Positions 1 to 7,257 of a stretch of 64,000 nt of DNA are shown in pieces. The notes beneath the pieces are model-generated. The model ran no database searches and was not told the origin of the DNA. It saw only the letters and a program-made list of their open reading frames with translations. The translations under genes and the position numbers were made by a program. How positions within the stretch are numbered: position 1 is the stretch's first letter; each line of letters opens with the position of its first letter. Source of the DNA: Stutzerimonas stutzeri (lineage in GTDB: Bacteria > Pseudomonadota > Gammaproteobacteria > Pseudomonadales > Pseudomonadaceae); NCBI RefSeq assembly GCF_024448985.1, contig NZ_JAMOII010000016.1, positions 22,115-86,114 on the forward strand, given 5' to 3'.

Positions 1-18
1 GCTTGTTCACGCGACCGT

Positions 19-996
19 TTAGCTGAGCGCCTTTGAGCGCAGCTCCTTACAGAAGGTCCGCCGGTAATCCGAGGGGGTCGTGCCCAATTGCGCAGCGAAT
101 TGCTGACGCAGTGAAAGCGACGTGCCGAAGCCGACCTCCGATGCGATGCAGTCGATCGGCATCTCGGTGGTTTCCAGAAGTTGTTGTGCCCGCGCGACAC
201 GTTCGGCGTTGAGCCATTTGATGAAGGTCGTGCCCGTGGTTTCGCGAAAACGGCGGGTGAAGGTACGGCGGCTCATGCTGGCCACATCGGCCAGCGTATC
301 GAGCGACAAGGGTTCGGCCAGATGTTCCCGCGCCCACTCCAGCACGCCGGGCAGCCGGCTTTCGCTCGCCAATTGCGGGACAGGCTGTTCGATGTACTGC
401 GCCTGCCCGCCTTGCCGGTGCGGCGGTGTAACCAGCAGCCTAGCCATCCGATTCGCTACGTCGGCACCATGACGCTGACGAAGCAAGTGCAGGCAACAGT
501 CGATGGCGGCGACCGTACCGGCCGAGGTGACGATGTTGTCGTCAGAAACGTAGAGCACATCCGGGCGGAAGTGGCTGCTGGGGAAGCGCCGAGCGAACAG
601 CTCGCGCGCCACCCAATGCGTAGTGGCTTCGCGGTAATCCAGCAGGCCGGCGTCGCCCAACACGAAAGCGCCCAGGCACAAGCCGACGATCAATGCGCCC
701 TGTGCATGGCACCGGCGCAAGGCGTCGGTCAGCTCGGCCGGCGCGTGCAGGCTGGGATCGCTCCATGCCGGCACGATGACGATATCGGCACGCGCCATCG
801 CCTCCAGCCCATCGGGCACGTCGATCATCACGCCTTGATCGCTACGGACCTGGCCTGGCTTTGCAGCGCAATATCGAACTTCGTAATGCGGCAGGTCCGG
901 TGCATCCTTGGCGGCGCCAAAGACCATTCCGGGCACGGAGAGGTGGAACAGGCTCACGCCATCGAACGCCAGGACGGCAACGCGAAGTATGGACAT
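19..996 (-). CDS. GlxA-type transcriptional regulator (DJ-1/PfpI + AraC HTH)
   Basis: 325 aa. The N-terminal ~190 residues are a DJ-1/PfpI (class I amidotransferase-like) domain with a nucleophile-elbow cysteine at C107 in GLCLGAF. Residues ~235-316 form the double helix-turn-helix of the AraC family (SRRTFTRRF, then GFGTSLSLRQQF). Proteins of this architecture act as cytoplasmic DNA-binding regulators; the amidotransferase domain is thought to sense a ligand rather than catalyse. It faces the same way as the cysteine hydrolase downstream of 1688, and a second paralogue lies at 1795 on the other strand, so both probably control the genes of this small cluster. The ligand cannot be deduced. 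The start is the first ATG that gives the complete domain. Confidence 0.9.
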   Translation of the reverse strand: MSILRVAVLAFDGVSLFHLSVPGMVFGAAKDAPDLPHYEVRYCAAKPGQVRSDQGVMIDVPDGLEAMARADIVIVPAWSDPSLHAPAELTDALRRCHAQGALIVGLCLGAFVLGDAGLLDYREATTHWVARELFARRFPSSHFRPDVLYVSDDNIVTSAGTVAAIDCCLHLLRQRHGADVANRMARLLVTPPHRQGGQAQYIEQPVPQLASESRLPGVLEWAREHLAEPLSLDTLADVASMSRRTFTRRFRETTGTTFIKWLNAERVARAQQLLETTEMPIDCIASEVGFGTSLSLRQQFAAQLGTTPSDYRRTFCKELRSKALS

Positions 997-1139
997 GACA
1001 GATGACCCGCTTTGGAAAAGATGGCCTGAAAATATTCAAGAGCGTCATTCAGGTCAAACATCGAGTGCTGAGCGGTATCGCTGGCAGGTGCTTCCCCGAC
1101 CTGTGGATCGTGCACGGATCGGGAAATGCAACGGACGGC

Positions 1140-1688
1140 TCAGGCCGTCAGATAGGCTTGCGTCGAAATCACATTGGCGTAGCCGAACTTCAGGGCAGCC
1201 ATCATGGCCGCATGCACTTGAGCGGCCGGAACCTGTACACCCTCGAACTCCAGATCCAGCGTCGCGCAGGCATCGTGCAGCACGGTTACCGAATAGCCCA
1301 GATCGGCTGCGGCACGAACGCCGGCATCGACACACATATGACTCATCGCGCCGACGATCACGACCTCTTCTACACCCTGCTCGTCGAGCAAACGCTTGAG
1401 CTCCGTTTCACGGAACGAGTTGGGGTAGTTCTTGACGATGACAGGCTCGTCATTCTGCGGGGCGACAGCGGGTTGGATCTCGACGTTTTGCGTCCCCGGA
1501 ACGAAAGCCGGGACTTCCCCGTGGACGAATTCATGACGGATGTGAATAACCGGGACATCCTTGGCGCGGGAGTCGGCAATCACTTTTACTGCGTTATCGA
1601 CGGCCGCCTCGATACCGGTCAGCGGTAGATTGCCCGTCGGCAAGTATTCGTTCTGCAGATCGATTACGACCAATGCACGCTTGCTCAT
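1140..1688 (-). CDS. Cysteine hydrolase, isochorismatase family
   Basis: 182 aa. The isochorismatase/nicotinamidase fold is shown by ALVVIDLQNEY with the catalytic Asp at D10, a lysine at K86 (IVKNYPNSF) and the nucleophilic cysteine at C119 (GAMSHMCVDAGVRAA). Members hydrolyse amide or ester bonds of small metabolites; the substrate here is unknown. The start at 1688 is preferred over the upstream ATG at 1739 because AAGGAG lies 6 bases before it and the family begins at this point. It is divergent from the GlxA-type regulator at 1795 and lies between two such regulators, a common arrangement in which the regulator controls the hydrolase. Confidence 0.88.
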   Translation of the reverse strand: MSKRALVVIDLQNEYLPTGNLPLTGIEAAVDNAVKVIADSRAKDVPVIHIRHEFVHGEVPAFVPGTQNVEIQPAVAPQNDEPVIVKNYPNSFRETELKRLLDEQGVEEVVIVGAMSHMCVDAGVRAAADLGYSVTVLHDACATLDLEFEGVQVPAAQVHAAMMAALKFGYANVISTQAYLTA

Positions 1689-1794
1689 TATTGGCTCCTT
1701 GACGATGGTGTAAGGGGAAGCGTGACCATCATCAGCCATCGGGGCGCTTGTTGCGAAGTGGCGAGATCGACATCTTCAAGGGCTGGATCGACAC

Positions 1795-2772
1795 ATGCCG
1801 GATAGAGACGTTATAGAAATCGGGATGCTGCTGTATCCCGGTGCGCAGCTGGCGACGGTTCTGGGCCTGACCGACCTGTTCGCGTTTGCACAACGAATCG
1901 CCGACGAGCGAGGGGTGCCGGATACGCCGGTTTTGCGCATCAGCCAGTGGCAAAAACAAAGCCCCAGCGAAACTCCGGTGCGAGTACAGGATTCGCGTGC
2001 CGGCATGAGCACGACGCCCGCCGTGCTGATTCTGCCCCCGAGCCTGGAAGAACCGATTGCCACCAGCGCAGCGGCGCCCTACAGAGAATGGCTGCAGGCG
2101 CAGCACCGCGCGGGGGCCACGCTCGCGTCCGTGTGTGCAGGCGCTTTCCTGCTTGGCGAAACAGGCTTGCTGTCCGGTCGCACCATCACGACGCATTGGC
2201 TCTATGTGGAGAAATTCGCGGAGCGCTTTCCAGACGTGCAGCTCGATATCGACCAGCTCATCATCGACGCCGACGACATCATCACCGCCGGCGGCGTCAT
2301 GGCCTGGATCGACCTCGGATTGCGATTGGTGGACCGCTACCTGGGCGCTGCGGTGATGATCGACACCGCCCAGATGCTTCTCGTCGATCCGCCCGGACGC
2401 CAGCAGCGTTACTACAGCGCCTTCGCGCCGCGGTTGGCTCACGGTGATCAGGCCGTGCTGGCAGTGCAGCACTGGCTGCAAGAAACAGGCGCCCGGCAGA
2501 TCGTCCTGGCTGATCTGGCGCAACGTGCCGGCATGGAAGTTCGCACCTTTCTGCGCCGCTTTCAAAAAGCGACCGGCATGACCACCACCGAATACTGCCA
2601 GCGCCTGCGCGTGGGCCGCGCGAGAGAGATGTTACAGGCAAGCCAGCTGTCCATCGAACGGATCGCCTGGGAGGTCGGCTATGGAGACCCCGGCGCGTTC
2701 CGCAAGGTATTTACAGGCATCGTCGGGCTTACGCCTAGCGAGTACCGACGACGTTTCAGCGCGGTTTCATAA
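1795..2772 (+). CDS. GlxA-type transcriptional regulator, second copy
   Basis: 325 aa with the same architecture as the protein encoded at 19-996: a DJ-1/PfpI domain with elbow cysteine C114 ([15 protein letters not shown]), then an AraC-type DNA-binding domain at about residues 230-320 ([15 protein letters not shown] and [14 protein letters not shown]). The two paralogues are clearly different in sequence, so this is not a recent duplication. It is divergent from the cysteine hydrolase gene, with about 106 bp between the starts that could hold a shared operator; I see no obvious palindrome there. The exported MBL-fold gene follows on the same strand after about 140 bp and may be under its control. 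Confidence 0.9.
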   Translation: MPDRDVIEIGMLLYPGAQLATVLGLTDLFAFAQRIADERGVPDTPVLRISQWQKQSPSETPVRVQDSRAGMSTTPAVLILPPSLEEPIATSAAAPYREWLQAQHRAGATLASVCAGAFLLGETGLLSGRTITTHWLYVEKFAERFPDVQLDIDQLIIDADDIITAGGVMAWIDLGLRLVDRYLGAAVMIDTAQMLLVDPPGRQQRYYSAFAPRLAHGDQAVLAVQHWLQETGARQIVLADLAQRAGMEVRTFLRRFQKATGMTTTEYCQRLRVGRAREMLQASQLSIERIAWEVGYGDPGAFRKVFTGIVGLTPSEYRRRFSAVS

Positions 2773-2913
2773 ACAGGCTCCGCGCTCGCCCCAAGAGCCA
2801 CAATTCGCTCAAAGAATGGCCCGTTTTTATCCATGATTGTCTTTTGGGCCGCTATTACTTATTCCCTCCCGCTCCCACAATGCGCTCCTTCGAAACGAAC
2901 CCAGGAGTGTTCC

Positions 2914-3807
2914 ATGCACTTTGCAAAAATCAGCAGTTCACTGGCTTTGGCCGTCAGCCTCGCCTTCACCAGCGCGTTTGCCTCGGCACAACCAGCAGAC
3001 ACATCGGCCACGCCTGCCGAGCAAGTTCAGCTGCAGCAGATCCGCAGTGCTACGCTGATAATCACCTACGCCGACACGACCTTTCTGATCGACCCGATGC
3101 TCGCGAAGAAAGGCACTTACCCAGGCTTCGAGGGCACTTACCGCAGCGAACTTCGTAACCCGCTGGTCGAGCTGCCGATGCCGGCCGAAGAGGTACTCGC
3201 CGGGGTCGATGCGGTGATCGTCACGCACACCCATCTGGATCATTGGGATGAGGCCGCGCAGCAGATGTTGCCCAAGGATCTCCCGCTGTTCGTACAGAAC
3301 GAATCCGATGCCGAGATCATCCGTGGGCAGGGCTTTCGCGACGTCCGGATTCTCACTGACCAAGCGGAGTTCGGTGGCGTCACGCTAAGCAGGACCGGCG
3401 GCCAGCACGGTACCGACAAAATGTTCGCCACCCCTGAACTCGCAGAGTTTCTCGGCGTTGCGATTGGCGTCGTCTTCGAAGCGCCAGAGCACAAAACGCT
3501 CTATCTGGCAGGCGATACCATCTGGCGCGACGAGGTCGACCAGGCGCTAACCCAATACGAGCCGGAAGTCATAGTGCTGAACGCGGGTTATGCGCAGGTG
3601 ACTGGCTATAACGGCGCCATCATCATGGGCAAGGAAGATGTGCTGCGGGCCGCCCAGGCGGTGCCGGACGCAACCGTGGTGGCGACGCACATGGATGCCA
3701 TCAACCATATGAGGCTGAGCCGTAAAGAGTTGAAAGCCTACGTTCAGGAGAAAGGCATTCAGGAACGCGTCGAGATTCCCGAGGATGGGGCAACACTGAA
3801 GTTCTAA
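2914..3807 (+). CDS. Exported MBL-fold metallo-hydrolase
   Basis: 297 aa. Residues 1-26 form a Sec signal peptide ending in AFASAQ. The metallo-beta-lactamase zinc motif is at residues 104-110 (THTHLDH), preceded by the usual IDP strand (FLIDPML) and followed by the later GGQHG and AGDTIW motifs that supply further metal ligands. The UlaG/YycJ-like layout suggests a periplasmic hydrolase of unknown substrate. The start at 2914 is chosen because AGGAG lies 8 bases upstream and it gives a proper signal peptide; an in-frame ATG at 2833 lies upstream of that. It is in the same direction as the preceding regulator gene. Confidence 0.87.
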   Translation: MHFAKISSSLALAVSLAFTSAFASAQPADTSATPAEQVQLQQIRSATLIITYADTTFLIDPMLAKKGTYPGFEGTYRSELRNPLVELPMPAEEVLAGVDAVIVTHTHLDHWDEAAQQMLPKDLPLFVQNESDAEIIRGQGFRDVRILTDQAEFGGVTLSRTGGQHGTDKMFATPELAEFLGVAIGVVFEAPEHKTLYLAGDTIWRDEVDQALTQYEPEVIVLNAGYAQVTGYNGAIIMGKEDVLRAAQAVPDATVVATHMDAINHMRLSRKELKAYVQEKGIQERVEIPEDGATLKF

Positions 3808-3817
3808 GCTGGCTTGG

Positions 3818-3838
3818 GGCCGCCTTATCAGGGCGGCC
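3818..3838 (+). terminator. Weak hairpin after the MBL-fold gene
   Basis: GGCCGCC and GGCGGCC arms of 7 bp flank a 7-base loop just after the stop codon. There is no T-run after it, so termination would be inefficient or Rho-assisted. Confidence 0.4.
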
Positions 3839-3969
3839 TACCTGCCCTAGCCAGGGCTTCTAACGCCGTTGCAGTCGAGCGGGCGGCTGGCGGATGATCC
3901 AGTGAAACGGGGGCTTTGCACCGACTCCATCATGCTCAAGAATGTAGCTCAGGTCTGAAACGATCAATG

Positions 3970-4014
3970 ATTGTATACAATTGCTGGAGATTTATTTGTC
4001 AGCATGTGTACAAT
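3970..4014 (+). promoter_or_regulatory. Palindromic operator candidate upstream of the ureidoglycine aminohydrolase
   Basis: A perfect 12-bp palindrome, ATTGTATACAAT, lies at 3970-3981. A related half-conserved copy (TGTGTACAAT) lies at 4005-4014, so the two dyad centres are about 34 bp apart, close to three helical turns. TNGTATACNA-like sites are typical of GntR/FadR-family repressors, and such repressors control purine or allantoin catabolism in Pseudomonas. No such regulator gene is present in the window. Confidence 0.5.
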
Positions 4015-4084
4015 TGAGCACATAGCTCCGCACCCAGCCTGCGGCCATCTCGACCGCAGGCACCACCAACAAGATGGGAGTCAT

Positions 4085-4924
4085 ATGGCAAACACAAGGT
4101 ACTACGCCCCCACTGGCGGGCACCCAGCGCAGACTGAGTTGCTGACCGATCGCGCGATGTTCACGGAGGCCTACGCCGTCATTCCGAAGGGCGTGATGCG
4201 CGACATCGTCACCAGCCATCTGCCCTTCTGGGACAACATGCGCATGTGGGTGCTCGCCCGCCCGCTGTCCGGCTTCGCCGAGACCTTCTCCCAGTACATC
4301 GTTGAACTGGCCGACGGCGGTGGCAGCGAAAAGCCCGAGCAGGATCCGAACGCCGAAGGCGTACTCTTTGTGGTCGATGGCGAGTTCACCCTGACCCTCG
4401 AAGGCACCCAGCACGTCATGCGTCCGGGCGGCTACGCCTTCATCCCGCCGGCGGCCAAATGGAGCCTGCGCAACAACAGCGGCGCCCCTGCACGCTTCCA
4501 CTGGGTACGCAAGTACTACCAGGCCGTCGAAGGGCTGCCATATCCGGAGGCGTTCGTCACCAACGAGCAGGACGTCGAGCCGATCGCGATGCCGGGCACC
4601 GATGGCAAGTGGGTCACTACTCGCTTCGTCGACATGAGCGACATGCGCCATGACATGCACGTGAACATCGTGACCTTCGAGCCGGGTGCGGTGATCCCAT
4701 TCGCCGAAACCCACGTGATGGAGCACGGCCTGTACGTACTGGAAGGCAAGGCCGTCTATCGCCTGAACCAGGACTGGGTCGAAGTGGAAGCAGGCGACTA
4801 CATGTGGCTACGCGCCTTCTGCCCGCAGGCCTGCTACTCCGGCGGCCCCGGCAAGTTCCGCTACCTGCTGTACAAGGATGTGAATCGTCACATGGACCTG
4901 GGCAAGTACAACCACCGGGCCTGA
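4085..4924 (+). CDS. (S)-ureidoglycine aminohydrolase (bicupin, YlbA/AllE-like)
   Basis: 279 aa. Two cupin domains are visible (about residues 60-140 and 185-265), the second with the metal-binding ETHVMEHGLYVLEGKAVYRL pattern. The N-terminus, including YAVIPKGVMRDIVTSHLPFW, is characteristic of the YlbA/UGHY family, which releases ammonia from (S)-ureidoglycine to give (S)-ureidoglycolate after allantoate hydrolysis in purine degradation. Some annotations call it bifunctional allantoicase/ureidoglycine aminohydrolase. The ATG at 4085 follows GGGAG and gives the family N-terminus; the in-frame upstream ATG at 3971 would overlap the operator palindrome. It stands alone here, without other allantoin genes, between the operator candidate and a terminator. 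Confidence 0.88.
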   Translation: MANTRYYAPTGGHPAQTELLTDRAMFTEAYAVIPKGVMRDIVTSHLPFWDNMRMWVLARPLSGFAETFSQYIVELADGGGSEKPEQDPNAEGVLFVVDGEFTLTLEGTQHVMRPGGYAFIPPAAKWSLRNNSGAPARFHWVRKYYQAVEGLPYPEAFVTNEQDVEPIAMPGTDGKWVTTRFVDMSDMRHDMHVNIVTFEPGAVIPFAETHVMEHGLYVLEGKAVYRLNQDWVEVEAGDYMWLRAFCPQACYSGGPGKFRYLLYKDVNRHMDLGKYNHRA

Positions 4925-4936
4925 TCCTTCGCATCG

Positions 4937-4974
4937 AACGCCCTCCTCGCCTCTCGGCCAGGAGGGCGTTTTCA
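4937..4974 (+). terminator. Intrinsic terminator after the ureidoglycine aminohydrolase gene
   Basis: An 11-bp perfect stem (AACGCCCTCCT with AGGAGGGCGTT) is followed by TTCATTT. It begins 12 bases after the stop codon. Confidence 0.8.
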
Positions 4975-5083
4975 TTTCTGCGGTTCGTTCGCGAAGCGGT
5001 CGCCAGTTGATCTAGAAAGCCAGGATGGAAGCGACCAGCTGTCGGCCACGTGCCGTGACTGCTTCTCGACCGGCTCGCTGGCA

Positions 5084-6289
5084 TCAGGTGACAGCCTCGT
5101 GCCAGGAGCCAAAGGGGTCGGGAAGTCGCTCCCAAGTCTGCACGCCCGCGGCCATCTCCTGGTCGTCGAGCAGGCAGGCATCCAGTTCCGCGCTCAGTCG
5201 TTCGAAATCGATGTTCTGACCAATGAAAACCAGCTCCTGCCGGCAGTCGCCGGTCTGGACGTCCCAGTGCTTGAGAATTTCCTGCATCCCCTCATCATCA
5301 GTGGGCCATTGTGTCTTCGGTACGAAGCGCCACCAACGCCCCGCCAGACCATGGCGCATCAGACCACCGGCCTGGGACCAGCTACCGGCCTCTTGGTGCT
5401 TGCTCGCAAGCCAGAAGAAGCCCTTGGAGCGCAGCAGCTTGCCATTGCTCCAGTCACGGATCAGAAATTCATGGAAACGCTGCGGATGGAATGGCCGACG
5501 CGCACGATACGCGGTTGAGGCGATACCGTACTCCTCGCTTTCGGGCACGTGCTCGCCCCGTAGCTCCTTGAGCCAGCCTGGCGCTTGAGCGGCACGCTCG
5601 AAATCGAAGCGGCCGGTATCCAGGATATTGCCCAGCGGCACCTGGCCCATGCTCATCGGAATGATTTCAGCGCGCGTATTGAGGCCGCGCAGGATGGCAG
5701 TCAGCTCTTCACGTTCGGCGCTGGAAATCAGATCAATTTTGCTGATCAGGATGACGTCGGCGAACTCTACTTGTTCAATCAGCAGATCGGTAATAGAGCG
5801 TTCATCCTCTTCGCCCAACGTCTCGCCGCGGCTGGCCAAGCTCTCCGCTTCGTGGAAATCAAGGAGAAAGTTGACCCCGTCGACCACCGTGACCATGGTA
5901 TCCAGGCGCGCGAGGTCGGACAGGCTCCGCCCCTGATCGTCGCGGAAGGTAAAGGTCTCGGCCACCGGCAAGGGTTCCGCGATGCCGGTGGATTCGATCA
6001 GCAGGTAGTCGAAACGGCCTTCGCGAGCCAGGCGACTAACCACCTCCAGCAGATCTTCGCGCAAGGTGCAGCAGATGCAGCCGTTGCTCATTTCCACCAG
6101 TTTCTCTTCGGCACGATTAAGGCTTACGTCGCGTTGTACTTCGCTGCCGTCGATGTTGATTTCGCTCATGTCGTTGACGATCACCGCGACACGACGGTTC
6201 TCGCGGTTCTTCAGCACATGGTTGAGGAGCGTGCTCTTGCCGGCGCCAAGAAAGCCGGACAGTACGGTGACGGGAAGTCGATCAGTCAT
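5084..6289 (-). CDS. zigA: COG0523 zinc-responsive GTPase (ZigA-type metallochaperone)
   Basis: 401 aa G3E-family P-loop GTPase. The Walker A motif GFLGAGKST is at residues 12-20. The metal-binding CxCC motif is at C71, C73 and C74 ([12 protein letters not shown]), followed by [13 protein letters not shown] and a SKIDL guanine-specificity motif. A CobW C-terminal domain occupies roughly residues 270-395. Family members bind zinc and are thought to load it into client enzymes during starvation. It lies 10 bp downstream of dksA2, in the same direction, the pairing I recall from the Zur-regulated region of P. aeruginosa. The start at 6289 directly precedes the P-loop strand and has a GGGGGAG-like region upstream. 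The symbol rests on context and the CxCC motif, so another COG0523 subgroup remains possible. Confidence 0.82.
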   Translation of the reverse strand: MTDRLPVTVLSGFLGAGKSTLLNHVLKNRENRRVAVIVNDMSEINIDGSEVQRDVSLNRAEEKLVEMSNGCICCTLREDLLEVVSRLAREGRFDYLLIESTGIAEPLPVAETFTFRDDQGRSLSDLARLDTMVTVVDGVNFLLDFHEAESLASRGETLGEEDERSITDLLIEQVEFADVILISKIDLISSAEREELTAILRGLNTRAEIIPMSMGQVPLGNILDTGRFDFERAAQAPGWLKELRGEHVPESEEYGIASTAYRARRPFHPQRFHEFLIRDWSNGKLLRSKGFFWLASKHQEAGSWSQAGGLMRHGLAGRWWRFVPKTQWPTDDEGMQEILKHWDVQTGDCRQELVFIGQNIDFERLSAELDACLLDDQEMAAGVQTWERLPDPFGSWHEAVT

Positions 6290-6299
6290 AGGGGGAGCC

Positions 6300-6704
6300 T
6301 CAAGTCTCACGTAGATGTTTCTCTTTCTTTTCCTGCCGCTCCTTGGCCTCGATGCACAACGTCGCAGTAGGTCGCAGCAACAGGCGGCGCAGACCGATCG
6401 GGTCGCCGGTTTCCTCACACCAGCCGTATTCGCCGCGGGCCAGGCGCTCAAGTGCCCGGTCAATCTTGTCGAGCAGCTTCTTCTCACGTTCGAGCAGGCG
6501 TAGCTGCCACTGTCGCTGCTCCTCCGTACTACCGATATCCGCAGGATCGCTGCTCGGCTCGTGATCGCGTAGTTCATCGAACTCGCTCGTGATTCGCTCC
6601 TGCAGCTCACGACGCTCGGTCAGCAGCAGTTCGCGAAAGAACGCCTGCTGCTGTTCGCTCATGTATGCGCTGGAGGGTTGCTGAAGCAGTTCCTGCTCAG
6701 TCAT
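6300..6704 (-). CDS. dksA2: Zinc-independent RNA polymerase factor DksA2
   Basis: 134 aa DksA/TraR-family protein. It has the long coiled-coil N-terminal half with the acidic DPAD tip (residues 53-56). The zinc-finger region has only two of the four canonical cysteines: C96 and C117 are kept, but the other two positions are T99 and A120, with the C-x2-C-x17-C-x2-C spacing preserved. This replacement is the published hallmark of P. aeruginosa DksA2, which works with ppGpp on RNA polymerase without zinc. It is the first gene of a dksA2-zigA unit reading away from the Zur-box candidate at 6841. The start at 6704 (MTEQELL) matches the family N-terminus; an ATG at 6740 is possible but adds unrelated residues. 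Confidence 0.88.
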   Translation of the reverse strand: MTEQELLQQPSSAYMSEQQQAFFRELLLTERRELQERITSEFDELRDHEPSSDPADIGSTEEQRQWQLRLLEREKKLLDKIDRALERLARGEYGWCEETGDPIGLRRLLLRPTATLCIEAKERQEKKEKHLRET

Positions 6705-6840
6705 GGGTGGCACCAATGATCGATTGAGACGACACGACATCCATAAATCCGCTCTCTGACGTTCTTCTTGATAAAGGCGTTTGGCATACCTGCTGGGCTA
6801 CGGGTGGGATCCCATCAAGGGTGTCGCCCAGCTAGACATT

Positions 6841-6853
6841 GTTATGATATAAC
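6841..6853. promoter_or_regulatory. Candidate Zur box between dksA2 and rpmE2
   Basis: GTTAT-GAT-ATAAC inverted repeat in an AT-rich context (ATT before, ATTTG after). The arms and 3-base centre resemble Zur operators of gammaproteobacteria. It lies between divergent genes that are both known zinc-starvation functions (dksA2-zigA to the left, rpmE2 to the right), so one site could repress both directions. The same arrangement of arms recurs at 14047. Confidence 0.75.
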
Positions 6854-6901
6854 ATTTGCAGCCATATCAATCACACCCAACTCGAAATGAAGGAGCGGCT
6901 T

Positions 6902-7159
6902 ATGAAACCAGGCATCCATCCCGACTATCGTCCCGTCCTGTTCCACGACACGGCGGCGGACGTCTACTTCCTGATTGGCTCAACGGTCGAATCCAGCCGT
7001 ACGCACCAGCACACCGATGGCAATACCTACCCGTACGTGGCGCTCGACGTATCCAGCGCATCGCATCCGGTCTACACCGGCCAGCAACGCAAAACGACGT
7101 CCGAAGGCCGTATCGCGGGCTTCAACAAGCGCTTCGCAGGATTTACCACGAAGAAGTGA
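6902..7159 (+). CDS. rpmE2: 50S ribosomal protein L31, type B (zinc-free paralogue)
   Basis: 85 aa. It starts [16 protein letters not shown] and contains the type B signature DGNTYPYV and a basic end ([13 protein letters not shown]). It has no cysteine, so it lacks the zinc ribbon of the C+ form; cells swap it into ribosomes under zinc limitation to free zinc. The start is set by AAGGAG at 6891, five bases before the ATG; the ATG at 6887 lies upstream of that site. A Zur-box candidate lies 48 bp upstream. The TonB receptor gene begins 98 bp downstream, after a palindrome, so it may be co-transcribed. Confidence 0.93.
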   Translation: MKPGIHPDYRPVLFHDTAADVYFLIGSTVESSRTHQHTDGNTYPYVALDVSSASHPVYTGQQRKTTSEGRIAGFNKRFAGFTTKK

Positions 7160-7184
7160 TCGCACTTTTCACAACGCCAAGACG

Positions 7185-7208
7185 ATCCGCTCGAATATTC
7201 GAGCGGAT
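7185..7208. terminator. 24-bp perfect palindrome between rpmE2 and the receptor gene
   Basis: Two 12-base arms (ATCCGCTCGAAT and its complement) meet with no loop, 25 bases after the rpmE2 stop codon. No T-run follows, so it could be a partial terminator or processing site that lowers expression of the downstream receptor relative to rpmE2, or an operator. Which of these is not decided by the sequence. Confidence 0.45.
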
Positions 7209-7257
7209 AGCGCCCTAGCCCCCGATCACAATCATCCAAGCCACGGAAGACGCTTCA

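Noticed and set aside
181-1005. Plus-strand reading frame over the first GlxA-type regulator
   Set aside because: Composition of a shadow frame; the minus strand encodes a full two-domain regulator.
7160-7257. Cobalamin riboswitch upstream of the receptor and CobN-like genes
   Set aside because: The gap is only 98 bp and shows no B12-box or the required multi-helix structure; the palindrome there is a simple hairpin.
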